A stretch of 64,000 nt of DNA from Pontibacter mucosus (GCF_003054055.1 NZ_QBKI01000002.1:248001-312000), one strand, 5' to 3'; numbered from the stretch's first letter, positions 1-9,321 are shown. Numbers and translations: made by a program. The notes: a model not told the origin generated them from the letters alone.

Positions 1-878
<878 letters not shown>

Positions 879-886
879 GTATAAAA

Positions 887-1951
887 ATGTCAGAACAGCA
901 CGTTTTTCATTACCAACAAGAGTTTCAGCTGGAGTCCGGGGCTTTGCTGCCGGGCTTCCAGCTGGCCTATACCACCTATGGTACGCTCAACCCTGAGCGC
1001 AGCAATGTGGTGTGGGTATGCCATGCCCTTACCGGCAGCTCCGATTTTACCGATTGGTGGTGCGACCTTTTCGGGGAGGGCAAGCTGTACAACCCGCAGG
1101 AGTGGTTTATAGTTTGCGCCAACACCCTGGGCGGTTGCTACGGCTCCACAGGGCCGCTATCGGTTAACCCTAAAACACTGCAGCCATACTTTCAGGCGTT
1201 CCCGCAGCTCACCAACCGCGACATTGTGCGCGCTTTCGATTTGCTGCGTCAGGACCTGGGCCTGGAGCGGGTGCATACTTTAATCGGTGGTTCCCTGGGT
1301 GGGCAGCAGGCGCTGGAGTGGGTGTTGCAAAAACCTGCTGTTTTCGAGCGGCTGGTGCACGTGGCCAGCAACGCACGCCACTCGCCCTGGGGCATTGCCT
1401 TTAACGAGAGCCAGCGCATGGCTATCCGTCAGGACCCAAGCTGGGGCACCGACACACCGGATGCCGGCCAGCAGGGCCTGAAAACGGCCCGCGCCATTGC
1501 CATGCTCTCTTACCGCCACTACAATACCTACCAGCAGGCGCAACAGGAGCCGGGCCATAGCATCACCGACAACTTCCGGGCCGCCAGCTACCAGGTATAC
1601 CAGGGCGAGAAACTGGCGCAGCGCTTCAACGCCTACACCTACTGGCTGCTCTCCAAGGCGATGGACTCGCACAACGTGGGCCGCGGCCGGGGCAGCGTGG
1701 AAAAGGCGCTGGCGCAGGTAAAGGCCAAATGCCTTTTTGTGGGCGTGGATACCGACCTGCTGTTTCCGGTGGAGGAGCAGTATTACCTGCACGCCCAGGT
1801 ATCGGGCTCAACCTTTCACCTGCTCCGCTCTAACTACGGCCACGATGGCTTCCTGGTGGAGGTGGACCAATTAGCAGATGCCATCCGGCAATTTTATTTA
1901 AAGGAAAAAGTAACTGAAGAAGAACTCAACTATGAAAAGCAAGAGCGGTAA
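887..1951 (+). CDS. metX: homoserine O-acetyltransferase
   Basis: Cytoplasmic alpha/beta-hydrolase-fold enzyme that acetylates homoserine with acetyl-CoA, the committed step to methionine. The nucleophile elbow is IGGSLGG with Ser136; the charge-relay aspartate fits VGVDTD near residue 288 and the histidine is in YGHDGFL near the C-terminus. HALTG near residue 46 supplies the oxyanion region. At 354 residues it has the usual length. It starts 8 nt after metY and its last 20 nt overlap the start of homoserine dehydrogenase, so the three genes form a tight operon. Acetyl rather than succinyl specificity is inferred from the MetX fold and from pairing with MetY; Bacteroidota members with HDGFL are usually called MetX, but succinyl use cannot be excluded from sequence. 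Confidence 0.92.
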   Translation: MSEQHVFHYQQEFQLESGALLPGFQLAYTTYGTLNPERSNVVWVCHALTGSSDFTDWWCDLFGEGKLYNPQEWFIVCANTLGGCYGSTGPLSVNPKTLQPYFQAFPQLTNRDIVRAFDLLRQDLGLERVHTLIGGSLGGQQALEWVLQKPAVFERLVHVASNARHSPWGIAFNESQRMAIRQDPSWGTDTPDAGQQGLKTARAIAMLSYRHYNTYQQAQQEPGHSITDNFRAASYQVYQGEKLAQRFNAYTYWLLSKAMDSHNVGRGRGSVEKALAQVKAKCLFVGVDTDLLFPVEEQYYLHAQVSGSTFHLLRSNYGHDGFLVEVDQLADAIRQFYLKEKVTEEELNYEKQER

Positions 1952-3191
1952 ACGTATCGGGATATTTGGTTTTGGATGTGTAGGCCAGGGGCTGCATGAT
2001 GTGTTGCAGGAGAACCCACACCTGAACGTAGCCCGGATTTGCGTGCGCGACCAGGAAAAGCTGCGCACCCTGCCCAAGCATCATTTCACCTACGACGCGC
2101 AGGAACTGCTGCAGGACGATAGCATCGACCTCTACGCCGAGCTGATTAGCGACCCGAAAGAGGCGCTGCTGATTGTGCGGCAGGCGCTGCGGGCCGGCAA
2201 AACCATTGTGTCGGCCAACAAGAAGATGATTTCCGAAAACCTGACTGAACTGGTGGCACTGCAGGAGGAGTTTGGCGGTACCTTGCTGTATGAAGCGGCC
2301 GTTTGCGGCAGCATCCCGATTCTTAGAACGCTGGAGGCATACTACGGCAACGAGCCGCTGCTGGAAGTATCCGGCATTCTGAATGGTTCTTCTAATTATA
2401 TTCTTACAAAACTCGACGCGGAGGGAATCTCCTACAACGAGGCGCTGGCGCAGGCCCAGGCGCTGGGCTTTGCTGAGGCCGACCCAACCCTGGACGTGGG
2501 CGGTTACGACACGCTGCACAAAATCAGCCTGATTGCCGCGCATGCCTTTGGGGCGGTGGTGAAGCCGGAGCAGGTGCTTCGGGCCGGTATCCAGCACATC
2601 TCCCGCAAGGATGTGGCGCTGGCGCAGGCGCTGGGTGGCCGCATTCGGCTGGTAGCTACGGCCAAGCTCAACCAAAAAGACAAACTGGAGTTGCAGGTGC
2701 TGCCCACGCTGGTGTTCCCGGATTCAGAGCTATACTACGTGGAGGCCGAGTTTAACGGGGTGCAGCTGGAGGCCCGCTACGCTGGTGACCAGTTCCTGAA
2801 GGGACGTGGTGCCGGTAGCCACCCGACCGGTTCTGCCGTGTGGGCTGATGTATCGGCGGCGCTGGCTGGCTACAAGTATAGCTACCCTAAGTTCAGGCAC
2901 AACGAGGAGGGCGACTTGAGGCCAGTACCGGTAGAGGAAGACGATGAGCTGAAGATTTACGTGCGCTCTACCATGCCGGAGTTTCTGCCGCAGCTGCCGT
3001 GGCGCGAGCTGACTGTTTTTGGCGAAGGTAAAAGAGAAGTACAGCTGGTAGGCACCATCCGCCGCAAAGACCTGCTCTTGCACCTGTCCGCCCTGAAGCA
3101 GACAATCGCGTTTATAGCACAGCTTCCGGCGCACGTGTCGGCAGAACAGGTGGTGGCGGCATCATGCCTCACCCTTGAAGAGGCTGTTTAG
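1932..3191 (+). CDS. hom: homoserine dehydrogenase
   Basis: Reduces aspartate semialdehyde to homoserine, feeding the metX-metY genes just upstream as well as threonine synthesis. The Rossmann motif GIFGFGCVGQG is at residues 9-19; SANKKMIS near residue 94 holds the conserved lysine region, NGSSNYILT and GFAEADPTLDVGGYD are the family signatures. At 419 residues it is a stand-alone enzyme, not the ThrA-type fusion with aspartokinase; the C-terminal 90 residues do not obviously form an ACT domain, so feedback control is uncertain. The ATG lies inside the end of metX (20-nt overlap), implying translational coupling. No terminator is visible after the stop; the next gene has its own promoter-like box. 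Confidence 0.92.
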   Translation: MKSKSGKRIGIFGFGCVGQGLHDVLQENPHLNVARICVRDQEKLRTLPKHHFTYDAQELLQDDSIDLYAELISDPKEALLIVRQALRAGKTIVSANKKMISENLTELVALQEEFGGTLLYEAAVCGSIPILRTLEAYYGNEPLLEVSGILNGSSNYILTKLDAEGISYNEALAQAQALGFAEADPTLDVGGYDTLHKISLIAAHAFGAVVKPEQVLRAGIQHISRKDVALAQALGGRIRLVATAKLNQKDKLELQVLPTLVFPDSELYYVEAEFNGVQLEARYAGDQFLKGRGAGSHPTGSAVWADVSAALAGYKYSYPKFRHNEEGDLRPVPVEEDDELKIYVRSTMPEFLPQLPWRELTVFGEGKREVQLVGTIRRKDLLLHLSALKQTIAFIAQLPAHVSAEQVVAASCLTLEEAV

Positions 3192-3246
3192 AAGTGGGGT
3201 TAGAGTGGTACTATTTAAAGGGGGTGATTTGTAAAATATTGGTAGA

Positions 3247-3254
3247 TAGCTTTG
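3247..3254 (+). promoter_or_regulatory. putative -7 box TAGCTTTG
   Basis: Matches the Bacteroidota consensus TAnnTTTG. A TTTG at 3228-3231 could serve as -33 element but the 15-nt gap is shorter than usual. It would drive the lipoprotein starting at 3368. Not proven. Confidence 0.4.
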
Positions 3255-3367
3255 TAATTATATATTAATTACACTATGTAAATTTTTTAATTTACTGAAA
3301 ATGTAGCTATTGTCAAAGTCTCTGCGTACAAATAATCAGTTTGTCACTGAATTTTATTTGTATCAAT

Positions 3368-4084
3368 ATGAGACGCAAATCTTTACCAATACTCGCGTTT
3401 CTGACGGTGATCATGGTGCTGGCATCTTGCCGGCATGATGGAGCCTCACCGATCCGGAACATAAAAGCTGGCCCCACGCTCTTAAGGGCACAAGCTGGCA
3501 ATGGCTCCTGCGACAATTATACTTACTTCTATAACAACGAAGAGAGAAACCTGGGAAACGTTTTTACAAAACAAGTGCTGGTGGCTTTCGCCAGCGGAAT
3601 GAGTGCTGAACAGGAAGCCGAGGTGGTAGCCGCCTATGGCTTTGTGAAAGGACAAAGAGGACAGATTGGATCTAACTCTGCTCTGCTGCACAACCTGGAA
3701 CTGGTGGACGGGCTGAATTGCAGGCAGGTGGAAAAAGCAATGGAGTTCCTAGCTCAGGATCCTGCCGTTGCGTATGTGGCGCCCTACTTTATGAACGGTG
3801 ATGGCCTGCTGGGTATCAGCAACGAGGCGATTGTGACGATTGAGGCGGGAGCGGAAGATGCCCTAACTGCCCTGGCTGCCGAATATGGCGCGGAGGTGCT
3901 GATGCCGCTGAGTGGTCATACTTACCTGGTGCGCGTGGATAAGCACGCTAGTGGCAATGCCCTGGAACTGGCTAATTTCCTCAAAGGTAAAGCCGGAATC
4001 ACGCATGCCGAACCTGACTTTATCGTATCGGCAGATGTGCCGGTGGCGGACAGGAGGAACGGCGTCGGAAATCGATTGAATTAA
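3368..4084 (+). CDS. lipoprotein with subtilase-propeptide-like repeats, no protease domain
   Basis: Function unknown. The frame is open further upstream, but the start at MRRKSLPIL gives a proper lipoprotein signal ending in VLASC (Cys21), so I chose it. The mature part (about 217 residues) contains two related segments: one ending MEFLAQDPAVAYVAPYF (about residues 120-138) and one ending FLKGKAGITHAEPDFIV near the C-terminus. Such units, with a hydrophobic strand, a helix and a PxVxxAEPD-like strand, are typical of fervidolysin/inhibitor I9-type propeptides that chaperone or inhibit subtilisin-like proteases. No Asp/His/Ser protease follows in this or the next gene. It may be a free inhibitor or chaperone on the outer membrane. 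A strong terminator follows 14 nt after the stop, so it is monocistronic. Confidence 0.6.
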   Translation: MRRKSLPILAFLTVIMVLASCRHDGASPIRNIKAGPTLLRAQAGNGSCDNYTYFYNNEERNLGNVFTKQVLVAFASGMSAEQEAEVVAAYGFVKGQRGQIGSNSALLHNLELVDGLNCRQVEKAMEFLAQDPAVAYVAPYFMNGDGLLGISNEAIVTIEAGAEDALTALAAEYGAEVLMPLSGHTYLVRVDKHASGNALELANFLKGKAGITHAEPDFIVSADVPVADRRNGVGNRLN

Positions 4085-4098
4085 GTATTAAAAGTATA

Positions 4099-4136
4099 AA
4101 AAAGCCGCTCTGGGATTATCTAGAGCGGCTTTTTTA
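4099..4136 (+). terminator. rho-independent terminator
   Basis: Stem AGCCGCTCT / AGAGCGGCT with a 10-nt loop followed by TTTTTT. Ends the lipoprotein transcript; the A-run on the 5' side may let it work in the opposite direction as well. Confidence 0.85.
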
Positions 4137-4167
4137 TACTTTATACTTTTCATAACTCATTTCTATT

Positions 4168-4336
4168 GCTGGCGTGAGTTTGCAACTCGTGCCAGCTAAT
4201 GATGTTGGGTTTTCCCGATATGCTTCGGGACAGGGCATCCCAACTGGCTTGAAAAGCCATACCTTATACTTTTAAATAGCTGCTGTTTCGGACATCCTTG
4301 TCCGGAACTACTTCTGCTGCGGACTTCCAAGTCCAC
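4168..4336. repeat. cluster of short variable-arm palindromes
   Basis: Four consecutive palindromes: 4168-4196 (GCTGGC...GCCAGC arms with centre TTGC), 4204-4242 (GTTGGG...CCCAAC enclosing TCCCGA / TCGGGA), 4287-4306 (CGGACA-TCCT-TGTCCG) and about 4320-4334 (GGACTT-CC-AAGTCC). The same structural type with other arms recurs near 11582, 29819, 40971, 52413 and 52751. The inner CCCGA-ATGCTTCGGGACA segment recurs at about 52498. Confidence 0.75.
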
Positions 4337-4371
4337 GTATGATATACTTTTATACTTGAGTTTATACTTCC

Positions 4372-4588
4372 ATCGCCGCTGTTTCCTACCATTTGAACCA
4401 AGCTATCCTTGCTAGCTGCCGTTCATCCTCCAGTCTTACATAAGCTACTGTTGCATTTATACTTTCTGCCCTCCTAGGCCGGGAGGCCTCGCCTTCGGGC
4501 ATCGCGCTGCTTTCGCTTCCTTTGCTCCTACGTCGCAATGCCTTTCAGGCACCGGAACCTCTCGAGGCGCTCAACCCAAAGTCTGGGA
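4372..4588 (+). repeat. dispersed repeat, copy 1 of 2
   Basis: About 217 bp whose reverse complement is found at 29549-29766. The best-conserved block, a palindrome-rich stretch containing CCTAGGCCGGGAGGCCTCG, is identical over 24 bp; GAACCAAGCTATCCTT and AGCTGCCGTT are also shared. No ORF inside. Probably a degenerating non-autonomous mobile element. Confidence 0.7.
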
Positions 4589-4613
4589 ACAGAATCAATA
4601 GCCGCTGCCCCTG

Positions 4614-4685
4614 CTGTCATCTCGACCTTTGGGAGAGATCTGAATAGAATTCCCGATAGATCTCTCGCCCTGCTCGAGATGACAG
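4614..4685. repeat. MITE-like inverted repeat
   Basis: 72-bp near-palindrome: left arm CTGTCATCTCGAC...GGGAGAGATCT, right arm AGATCTCTC...CTCGAGATGACAG with a 16-nt centre. Such GTCAT-ended hairpins are a familiar intergenic type in Bacteroidota. Other, more decayed copies of related ends occur near 27551 and 51665. Confidence 0.7.
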
Positions 4686-4692
4686 TAGGAGT

Positions 4693-4800
4693 AGGAGAAC
4701 TCCCTCCCCAGTTTTAGGGGAAGATCGGGGAGGGGGTTATACCTGGCCAAAGGTGGTTGGACCAGGTGCTAAAAAAACTGGGGTTAACCCCTCCTAAGAG
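4693..4800. repeat. CCCCAGTTTT...AAACTGGGG inverted repeat
   Basis: Outer arms CCCCAGTTTTAGGGG and AAACTGGGGTTAACCCC enclose a second palindrome (ACCTGG...CCAGGT). Fills the gap downstream of lysA and belongs to the same broad class of C-rich/G-rich intergenic repeats as those near 8988 and 63007. Confidence 0.6.
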
Positions 4801-4841
4801 AGACTTAACCCCAGCTATAGTTCTATACTTTCAGAGCGATA

Positions 4842-5984
4842 CTACACATAAACAGCCTGCGCCCTGTCGCGGAGGTTGTAGGCCGAGGACATGACTTCCC
4901 CGTAGGCTCCCGCCGTGCGGATAGCGATCAGATCGCCGCGGTTGGTTTCCGGCAGCATCACCGCTTTGCCAAAGCAGTCGCTCGACTCGCAGATCGGGCC
5001 TACCACATCGTAGCGCACCTCCGGCTTCTGGCTCGTCAGGTTCTCTATTTTGTGGTACGACTGGTAGAGCGCCGGACGAATCAACTCAGTCATGCCGGCA
5101 TCCAGAATGGCGAAGTTGGTGGAAACGCCGTTTTTGATGTAGAGTACCCTCGAAACCAGCGTACCGCACTGCGCCACCAGCGCACGGCCCAGCTCAAAAT
5201 GCACCTGCTGCCCTGGCCTTAGCTCCAGAAATTGGTTAAACAAGCCAAAGTAGGCCTCAAAATCCGGAACTGGGTTCTCGTCAGGCTGGTAGTAATCTAC
5301 GCCCAGACCACCGCCCACATTCACGTGCTCCAGCTCTATGTTACGCGCCAGAAACCACTCCTGAAACTCGTTCACGCGGGTGCACAGGTTTTTAAATGCC
5401 GTCAGGTCGGTTATCTGGGAGCCGATGTGGAAGTGGATGCCGATGAGCTCGACATGTTTGAGTTGCTGCAGCAGTTCAAGCACGCTCTCCAACTCCCAAG
5501 AGTTAATGCCGAACTTGTTTTCCTCCAGGCCCGTGGTGATGTACTTGTGCGTGTTGGCGTTCACGTTCGGGTTGATGCGCAGGGCCACGCGGGCCACGGT
5601 GCCTTTCTTCTCCGCCAGCTCGTTTAGCACCTCTAGCTCATGCTTCGACTCGCAGTTAAAGCAGAAAATCTCCTGCTCCAGCGCATAGTTTATCTCCGCA
5701 TCCGACTTGCCCACGCCGGCAAAAACCACGTGCTTCGGCGAGAAACCGTTCTCGATAGCCGCCTTCACCTCGTTGCCGCTCACGCAGTCGGCCCCGAAGC
5801 CGTGCTCGCGCACCGCGTCCAGGACAGGGCTGTTGGCATTGGCTTTCAGGGCGTAGTGCACCTGAAAGTTATACTTCTCTGCCTCCTGTTTTGCCGCCTG
5901 CAGGGTCTGGCGCAGCAGGTTCAAATCATAGACATAAAACGGAGTAGCATGCTGCTGCAGCTGCTCCGGATTAAGGTTAAGCAT
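4842..5984 (-). CDS. lysA: diaminopimelate decarboxylase
   Basis: Last step of lysine synthesis: decarboxylates meso-diaminopimelate. Alanine-racemase-type barrel at the N-terminus with the PLP lysine in HYALKANANSP, then HIGSQ, the glycine-rich NVGGGLGVDYY phosphate loop and the C-terminal CESSDCFGK, whose cysteine completes the active site across the dimer. I prefer the start MLNLNPEQ, which gives an 8-nt ATGCTTAA overlap with the lysC stop; an in-frame ATG nine codons upstream (base 6011) would lengthen it to 389 residues and overlap lysC by 35 nt. Either way it is co-translated with lysC. Length is a little short for the family (about 400-420), as is usual in Bacteroidota. Confidence 0.92.
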   Translation of the reverse strand: MLNLNPEQLQQHATPFYVYDLNLLRQTLQAAKQEAEKYNFQVHYALKANANSPVLDAVREHGFGADCVSGNEVKAAIENGFSPKHVVFAGVGKSDAEINYALEQEIFCFNCESKHELEVLNELAEKKGTVARVALRINPNVNANTHKYITTGLEENKFGINSWELESVLELLQQLKHVELIGIHFHIGSQITDLTAFKNLCTRVNEFQEWFLARNIELEHVNVGGGLGVDYYQPDENPVPDFEAYFGLFNQFLELRPGQQVHFELGRALVAQCGTLVSRVLYIKNGVSTNFAILDAGMTELIRPALYQSYHKIENLTSQKPEVRYDVVGPICESSDCFGKAVMLPETNRGDLIAIRTAGAYGEVMSSAYNLRDRAQAVYV

Positions 5985-7308
5985 GGGCTTCGTTTCCGTT
6001 AAAGATGCCATCGTTCAGTTTCGTAAGGGCCTCAATTTTATCGCTTGTGTTTACCAGTACGCTGATGTTATTCTTGCTGCCACCATAGGAAATCATGCGC
6101 AGCGGGATGTTCTGCAGCGACTGGAATACGGCCAGTCCTGAACCACTGCGCTCGGCAATAAAGTCGCCCACCACGCAGACAATGGTCTGGTCCTGGTCTA
6201 CCTCTACCTGGCCGAATTCCTTCAGCTCCGCCAGAATCTCATTCAGGTGCTTGGCGTTGTCAATCGTCAGCGACACGGCCACCTCGGAAGTGGTAATCAT
6301 GTCGATAGGCGTTTTATACCTTTCGAACACCTCGAACACGCTGCGCAGAAAACCGTATGCGAGCAGCATTCGGCCGGACTTAATTTTGATGGCGATGATA
6401 CCATCCTTGGCGGCCACCGCCTTTATTTTACCGCTTTCAGTTTTGGTGCTGATGGTGGTGCCCTTGGCCTCCGGCTGCATGGTGTTGAGCAATTTTACCG
6501 GTATGTTCTTCTGCTTGGCTGGTTTTACGCTGCTTGGATGCAGGATTTTGGCGCCAAAGTAGGCCAGCTCGGCCGCCTCGTCAAACGAAAGCTCCGCAAT
6601 CGGGTGCGTGTTCTTCACGATGCGCGGGTCGTTGTTGTGCATGCCGTCAATGTCGGTCCAGATCTGAATCTCCTGTGCATCCACGGCCGCGCCTATCAGC
6701 GAGGCAGAGTAGTCCGAGCCGCCACGCTTCAGGTTGTCGATCTCCCCGAAAGCATTGCGGCAAATATACCCTTGCGTGATGAACAGCTCCACGCCCGGGT
6801 GCTTCTCCAGCTCTTTTTGTAACTGTTGGGCAATGTAGGCACTGTCCGGCTCCTCGTTCTCATCGACTTTCATAAAGTTAAGGGCCGGCAGCAGTACAGA
6901 CTTTTCGCCCTGCTCCTCCAGGTAAAACTGGAAAAGGGCTGTGCTCAGCAGCTCGCCTTGCGCCAGTACCGCGCGCTCCTCGTGAATCGTGAAGAGGTCG
7001 AGGGTAAAGGCGTTGAGGTACTCAAAATGCTGTTTCAGTAGCTCGTTTGCCTGTTTCTTTTTTTCGTCGGAGGTGTAGAGTTCCTCTACCACCTGTTTAT
7101 ACTTATCGTGAAGCGCCTGAATGAGCGCCTTTGCTTCGTCGTGTTTATTCTGGTACAGCGTTTCTGCTATCTGCACCAATGCGTTAGTAGTGCCCGACAT
7201 GGCCGAAAGCACTACAATCTTAGGCTCTCCGTTCAGGATGAGCGAGGCAACCGCCTTCATTCTCTCAGCTGACCCCACCGAGGTACCGCCGAACTTTAGT
7301 ATTTTCAT
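5977..7308 (-). CDS. lysC: aspartokinase
   Basis: Phosphorylates aspartate, first step of the lysine/methionine/threonine family. The start is set at MKILKFGGTSVG, the invariant N-terminus of the kinase; the frame is open 58 codons further upstream but that stretch is not kinase-like and contains a terminator hairpin. Kinase domain about 1-290 with GRGGSDYSA-like segment NLKRGGSDYSASLIG and WTDIDGMHNNDPR; two ACT domains follow (from about residue 300), expected to bind lysine for feedback inhibition. 443 residues, monofunctional. Overlaps lysA by 8 nt. No homoserine dehydrogenase fusion; that activity is encoded at 1932-3191. Confidence 0.93.
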   Translation of the reverse strand: MKILKFGGTSVGSAERMKAVASLILNGEPKIVVLSAMSGTTNALVQIAETLYQNKHDEAKALIQALHDKYKQVVEELYTSDEKKKQANELLKQHFEYLNAFTLDLFTIHEERAVLAQGELLSTALFQFYLEEQGEKSVLLPALNFMKVDENEEPDSAYIAQQLQKELEKHPGVELFITQGYICRNAFGEIDNLKRGGSDYSASLIGAAVDAQEIQIWTDIDGMHNNDPRIVKNTHPIAELSFDEAAELAYFGAKILHPSSVKPAKQKNIPVKLLNTMQPEAKGTTISTKTESGKIKAVAAKDGIIAIKIKSGRMLLAYGFLRSVFEVFERYKTPIDMITTSEVAVSLTIDNAKHLNEILAELKEFGQVEVDQDQTIVCVVGDFIAERSGSGLAVFQSLQNIPLRMISYGGSKNNISVLVNTSDKIEALTKLNDGIFNGNEAHA

Positions 7309-7392
7309 TAAGGTGATAGAAATGAGTGATGTTAAGCAGGTAAAAATAGCAAAAAATGATGGGAGTAAGGTGGTTAGGGCAAAAGGATGTGC

Positions 7393-7432
7393 AAAAAAAT
7401 GAGAACGACCGGATGAGGCACCCGGTCGTTCT
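7393..7432 (-). terminator. hairpin with U-run between ketoacyl synthase and lysC
   Basis: On the minus strand AGAACGACCGG / CCGGTCGTTCT forms an 11-bp stem, followed by CATTTTTTTGC. It lies 160 nt after the ketoacyl synthase stop and about 90 nt before the lysC start, so it may simply terminate the former or act as a lysC leader attenuator. I see no lysine riboswitch core. Confidence 0.7.
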
Positions 7433-7590
7433 GGTAAAGTATAAAAGATGTTTAGTATTTGTTGCATTTCTTTCAGATGCACTTGCTTTTTGTTCGCACC
7501 AATTAGTAAAAAGTCGCCGTGGTAAATGTTGGTAAGTAATTCAATATCATCAGATATGACTCATGCTGAAAGCCTAACACCGTCCCAACT

Positions 7591-8787
7591 CTAAGAAGCC
7601 ACGCCAACAATAACGCTGGCCGCATTGCCGCCAAAGCCGGCGGCGTTTACCATAATGCGGTTTATACGTGCGGGTGCCTGCTGCGGCAGGTGATGAGGAT
7701 AAGGGATAGAGGCAAACTGCTGCTGCTGCAGTACATGCAGCGCGTATTGCAGGCTAAGGGCTCCGGAGGCGCCAAGCGTATGGCCAAGCAGCCACTTATT
7801 CGTCGTGATGAGGGGGAGAATGTCTCCAAAAACAGCCTGAATCGCGGCCAGCTCGGCTTTATCGCCGGCGCGGGTGCCAGGGGTGTGGGTGATAATCAGG
7901 TCTACCTGGCGGTCATGTTCGGGCAATTGGGCCAGTGCTTGCCGCATCGACTTCTGAAAGTTGATACCTTCGGCCGAAATGCCTGTTTTGCTTACCAGCT
8001 TCTCAAAGCCCAGACCTACTCCTTCTACCACCGGAGTTCCCGGAGCCGGGTTTAATACTTGCTCCAGGGCAAAAACGGCAGCTCCTTCCCCCAGGGTAAA
8101 AGTATTCTGTTTTTCTGCGGCATAGGGTTGGCAGGGGTATGGGTGGTCGGCGAGCCTGGAGTAAATGCCCACTGCTTTCATCTGGGCGATGGTAAAAGGG
8201 GTGAGCGGGGCTTCGGTACCGCCAGCCAGGAAACGTTTGGCCATACCCGATTTCAGCCAGGCCACGCCGTTAGCAATGGCCATTAGGGCAGTACTGCAGG
8301 TAATCGAGTGGCTGATTTGTCCGCCGCCGGCATTCACCGCATGCGCTACCCAGCTCGACAGGTTCCCTAAGGTAGTGGTGGGGGAAGCGCTCGAGGATAG
8401 GTTCTCCTGCTGAAAAGCTCCGAAATGTTCTTCAAACAGACCCGTCGCACCCCTCGAAGAGCCAATGTTTACCGCCAGGTCATCATCTGTCGGGGCATTC
8501 TCATTTAGCCAACCTGCCTGCGCTGCCGCTTGCCTGGCCGCATATACCGCCATTTGCACCGAACGGTCGAGCTGCTTGTAGACGGGGTTTGCAAGAAGCA
8601 GCTGCTGCAATTGTTCCTCTGCCTCGGCTGGTAAGGCCGCTACCGGAGTCGGGATGCCCTGGTGAAATATGGTGTTAAAAGCCGGCTTACCGGAAGTATA
8701 AGCTGCTGCAGTAGAGGTGCTATCATGCCCTAACGGCGAAATAGCCCCCATTCCTTTAATGATGATATGTGCTTTCGCTACTTCCAA
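7591..8787 (-). CDS. beta-ketoacyl-ACP synthase (FabF-like) in the biotin locus
   Basis: Thiolase-fold condensing enzyme expected to extend acyl-ACP with malonyl-ACP in the cytoplasm. The Cys-His-His triad is visible: Cys164 in SITCSTALMA, His301 in THTPGTRAGD and His336 in LGHTLGASG. Length 398, close to FabF/FabB (about 410). It lies downstream of bioA in the same orientation, about 530 bp away across repeats. Known biotin pathways make pimeloyl-ACP by borrowing fatty-acid enzymes, and no bioC or bioH is visible here, so a dedicated role in pimelate assembly is plausible; a role in aryl-polyene or flexirubin-type lipids is an alternative. Function beyond condensation is inference. Confidence 0.75.
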   Translation of the reverse strand: MEVAKAHIIIKGMGAISPLGHDSTSTAAAYTSGKPAFNTIFHQGIPTPVAALPAEAEEQLQQLLLANPVYKQLDRSVQMAVYAARQAAAQAGWLNENAPTDDDLAVNIGSSRGATGLFEEHFGAFQQENLSSSASPTTTLGNLSSWVAHAVNAGGGQISHSITCSTALMAIANGVAWLKSGMAKRFLAGGTEAPLTPFTIAQMKAVGIYSRLADHPYPCQPYAAEKQNTFTLGEGAAVFALEQVLNPAPGTPVVEGVGLGFEKLVSKTGISAEGINFQKSMRQALAQLPEHDRQVDLIITHTPGTRAGDKAELAAIQAVFGDILPLITTNKWLLGHTLGASGALSLQYALHVLQQQQFASIPYPHHLPQQAPARINRIMVNAAGFGGNAASVIVGVAS

Positions 8788-8987
8788 AACGTGGGCAAAG
8801 GTACAAATTCTGAATCAGGATTTACAGGATTATGGGATGAACAGAATTGGGAAGAGTGGGAGAAGTAGCAACATACTTTACTGCTCCTTCGCTGTTTCGG
8901 ACACCTTTGCCTGCAACAGCAACTTTGTTAACATCTTAGCTATACTTTAAAACTCAAGTTACACTTTACTGCTTTTGTTTAGGTATT

Positions 8988-9297
8988 CACCCACCCCCGC
9001 CCCTCCAAGAAGGGGAATAAGATTACAATAAAGAAATCTCGCTGCAGGGAAGTAGGGAGGTTAAGTTCTACAAAACTGTCCCCTTGAGGACAAGTGAGAT
9101 GAGAGTCGAAACTTGCGACTAAGAGTCTATAGGGGTGTAAAGCCAGTTGCAAAAGTCTCTTGCTACATTCAACACCCCTCTAACTCCCCTCAAGGGGAGA
9201 ATTTTGCTTTTGCTATAACCGGCTTCGAAGGTAAGAGTGAGTGGATATGACAGAATATAACGGCCCTGCCTCCTTTAATGGGTTAGGGGTGGGTTAA
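8988..9297. repeat. nested intergenic repeats
   Basis: Outer element starts CACCCACCCCCGCCCCTCC and ends GGGTTAGGGGTGGGTTA, an inverted pair that is found in compact form at 63007-63088. Inside it (about 9061-9205) lies a second element starting AAGTTCTAC...TGTCCCCTTGAGG and ending CCCCTCAAGGGGAGAATTTT, which recurs at 11381-11516. The gap 8788-8987 before it holds no gene; it includes a fragment reading CAGGATTTACAGGATTATGG common in Bacteroidota spacers. Confidence 0.7.
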
Positions 9298-9321
9298 TCG
9301 AAACCTATACTTCATACTTGC

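Noticed and set aside
1280..1792. Long antisense ORFs opposite metX and many other genes
   Set aside because: GC-rich codon third positions create open antisense frames; they show no signal peptides, domains or start context. The same applies to similar frames opposite bioA, the glycan hydrolases, the sulfatase and the TonB receptor.
4137..4841. CRISPR array in repeat-rich gaps
   Set aside because: Palindromes have changing sequences and irregular spacing; there are no identical repeats with regular spacers and no cas genes.
7309..7482. 58-codon N-terminal extension of aspartokinase
   Set aside because: The extension runs through a terminator hairpin and is followed by the canonical kinase N-terminus MKILKFGGTSVG.
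7309..7590. Lysine riboswitch before lysC
   Set aside because: None of the conserved L-box core segments (such as AGAGGTGC, GGTGCCGA) are found in the 280-nt gap.
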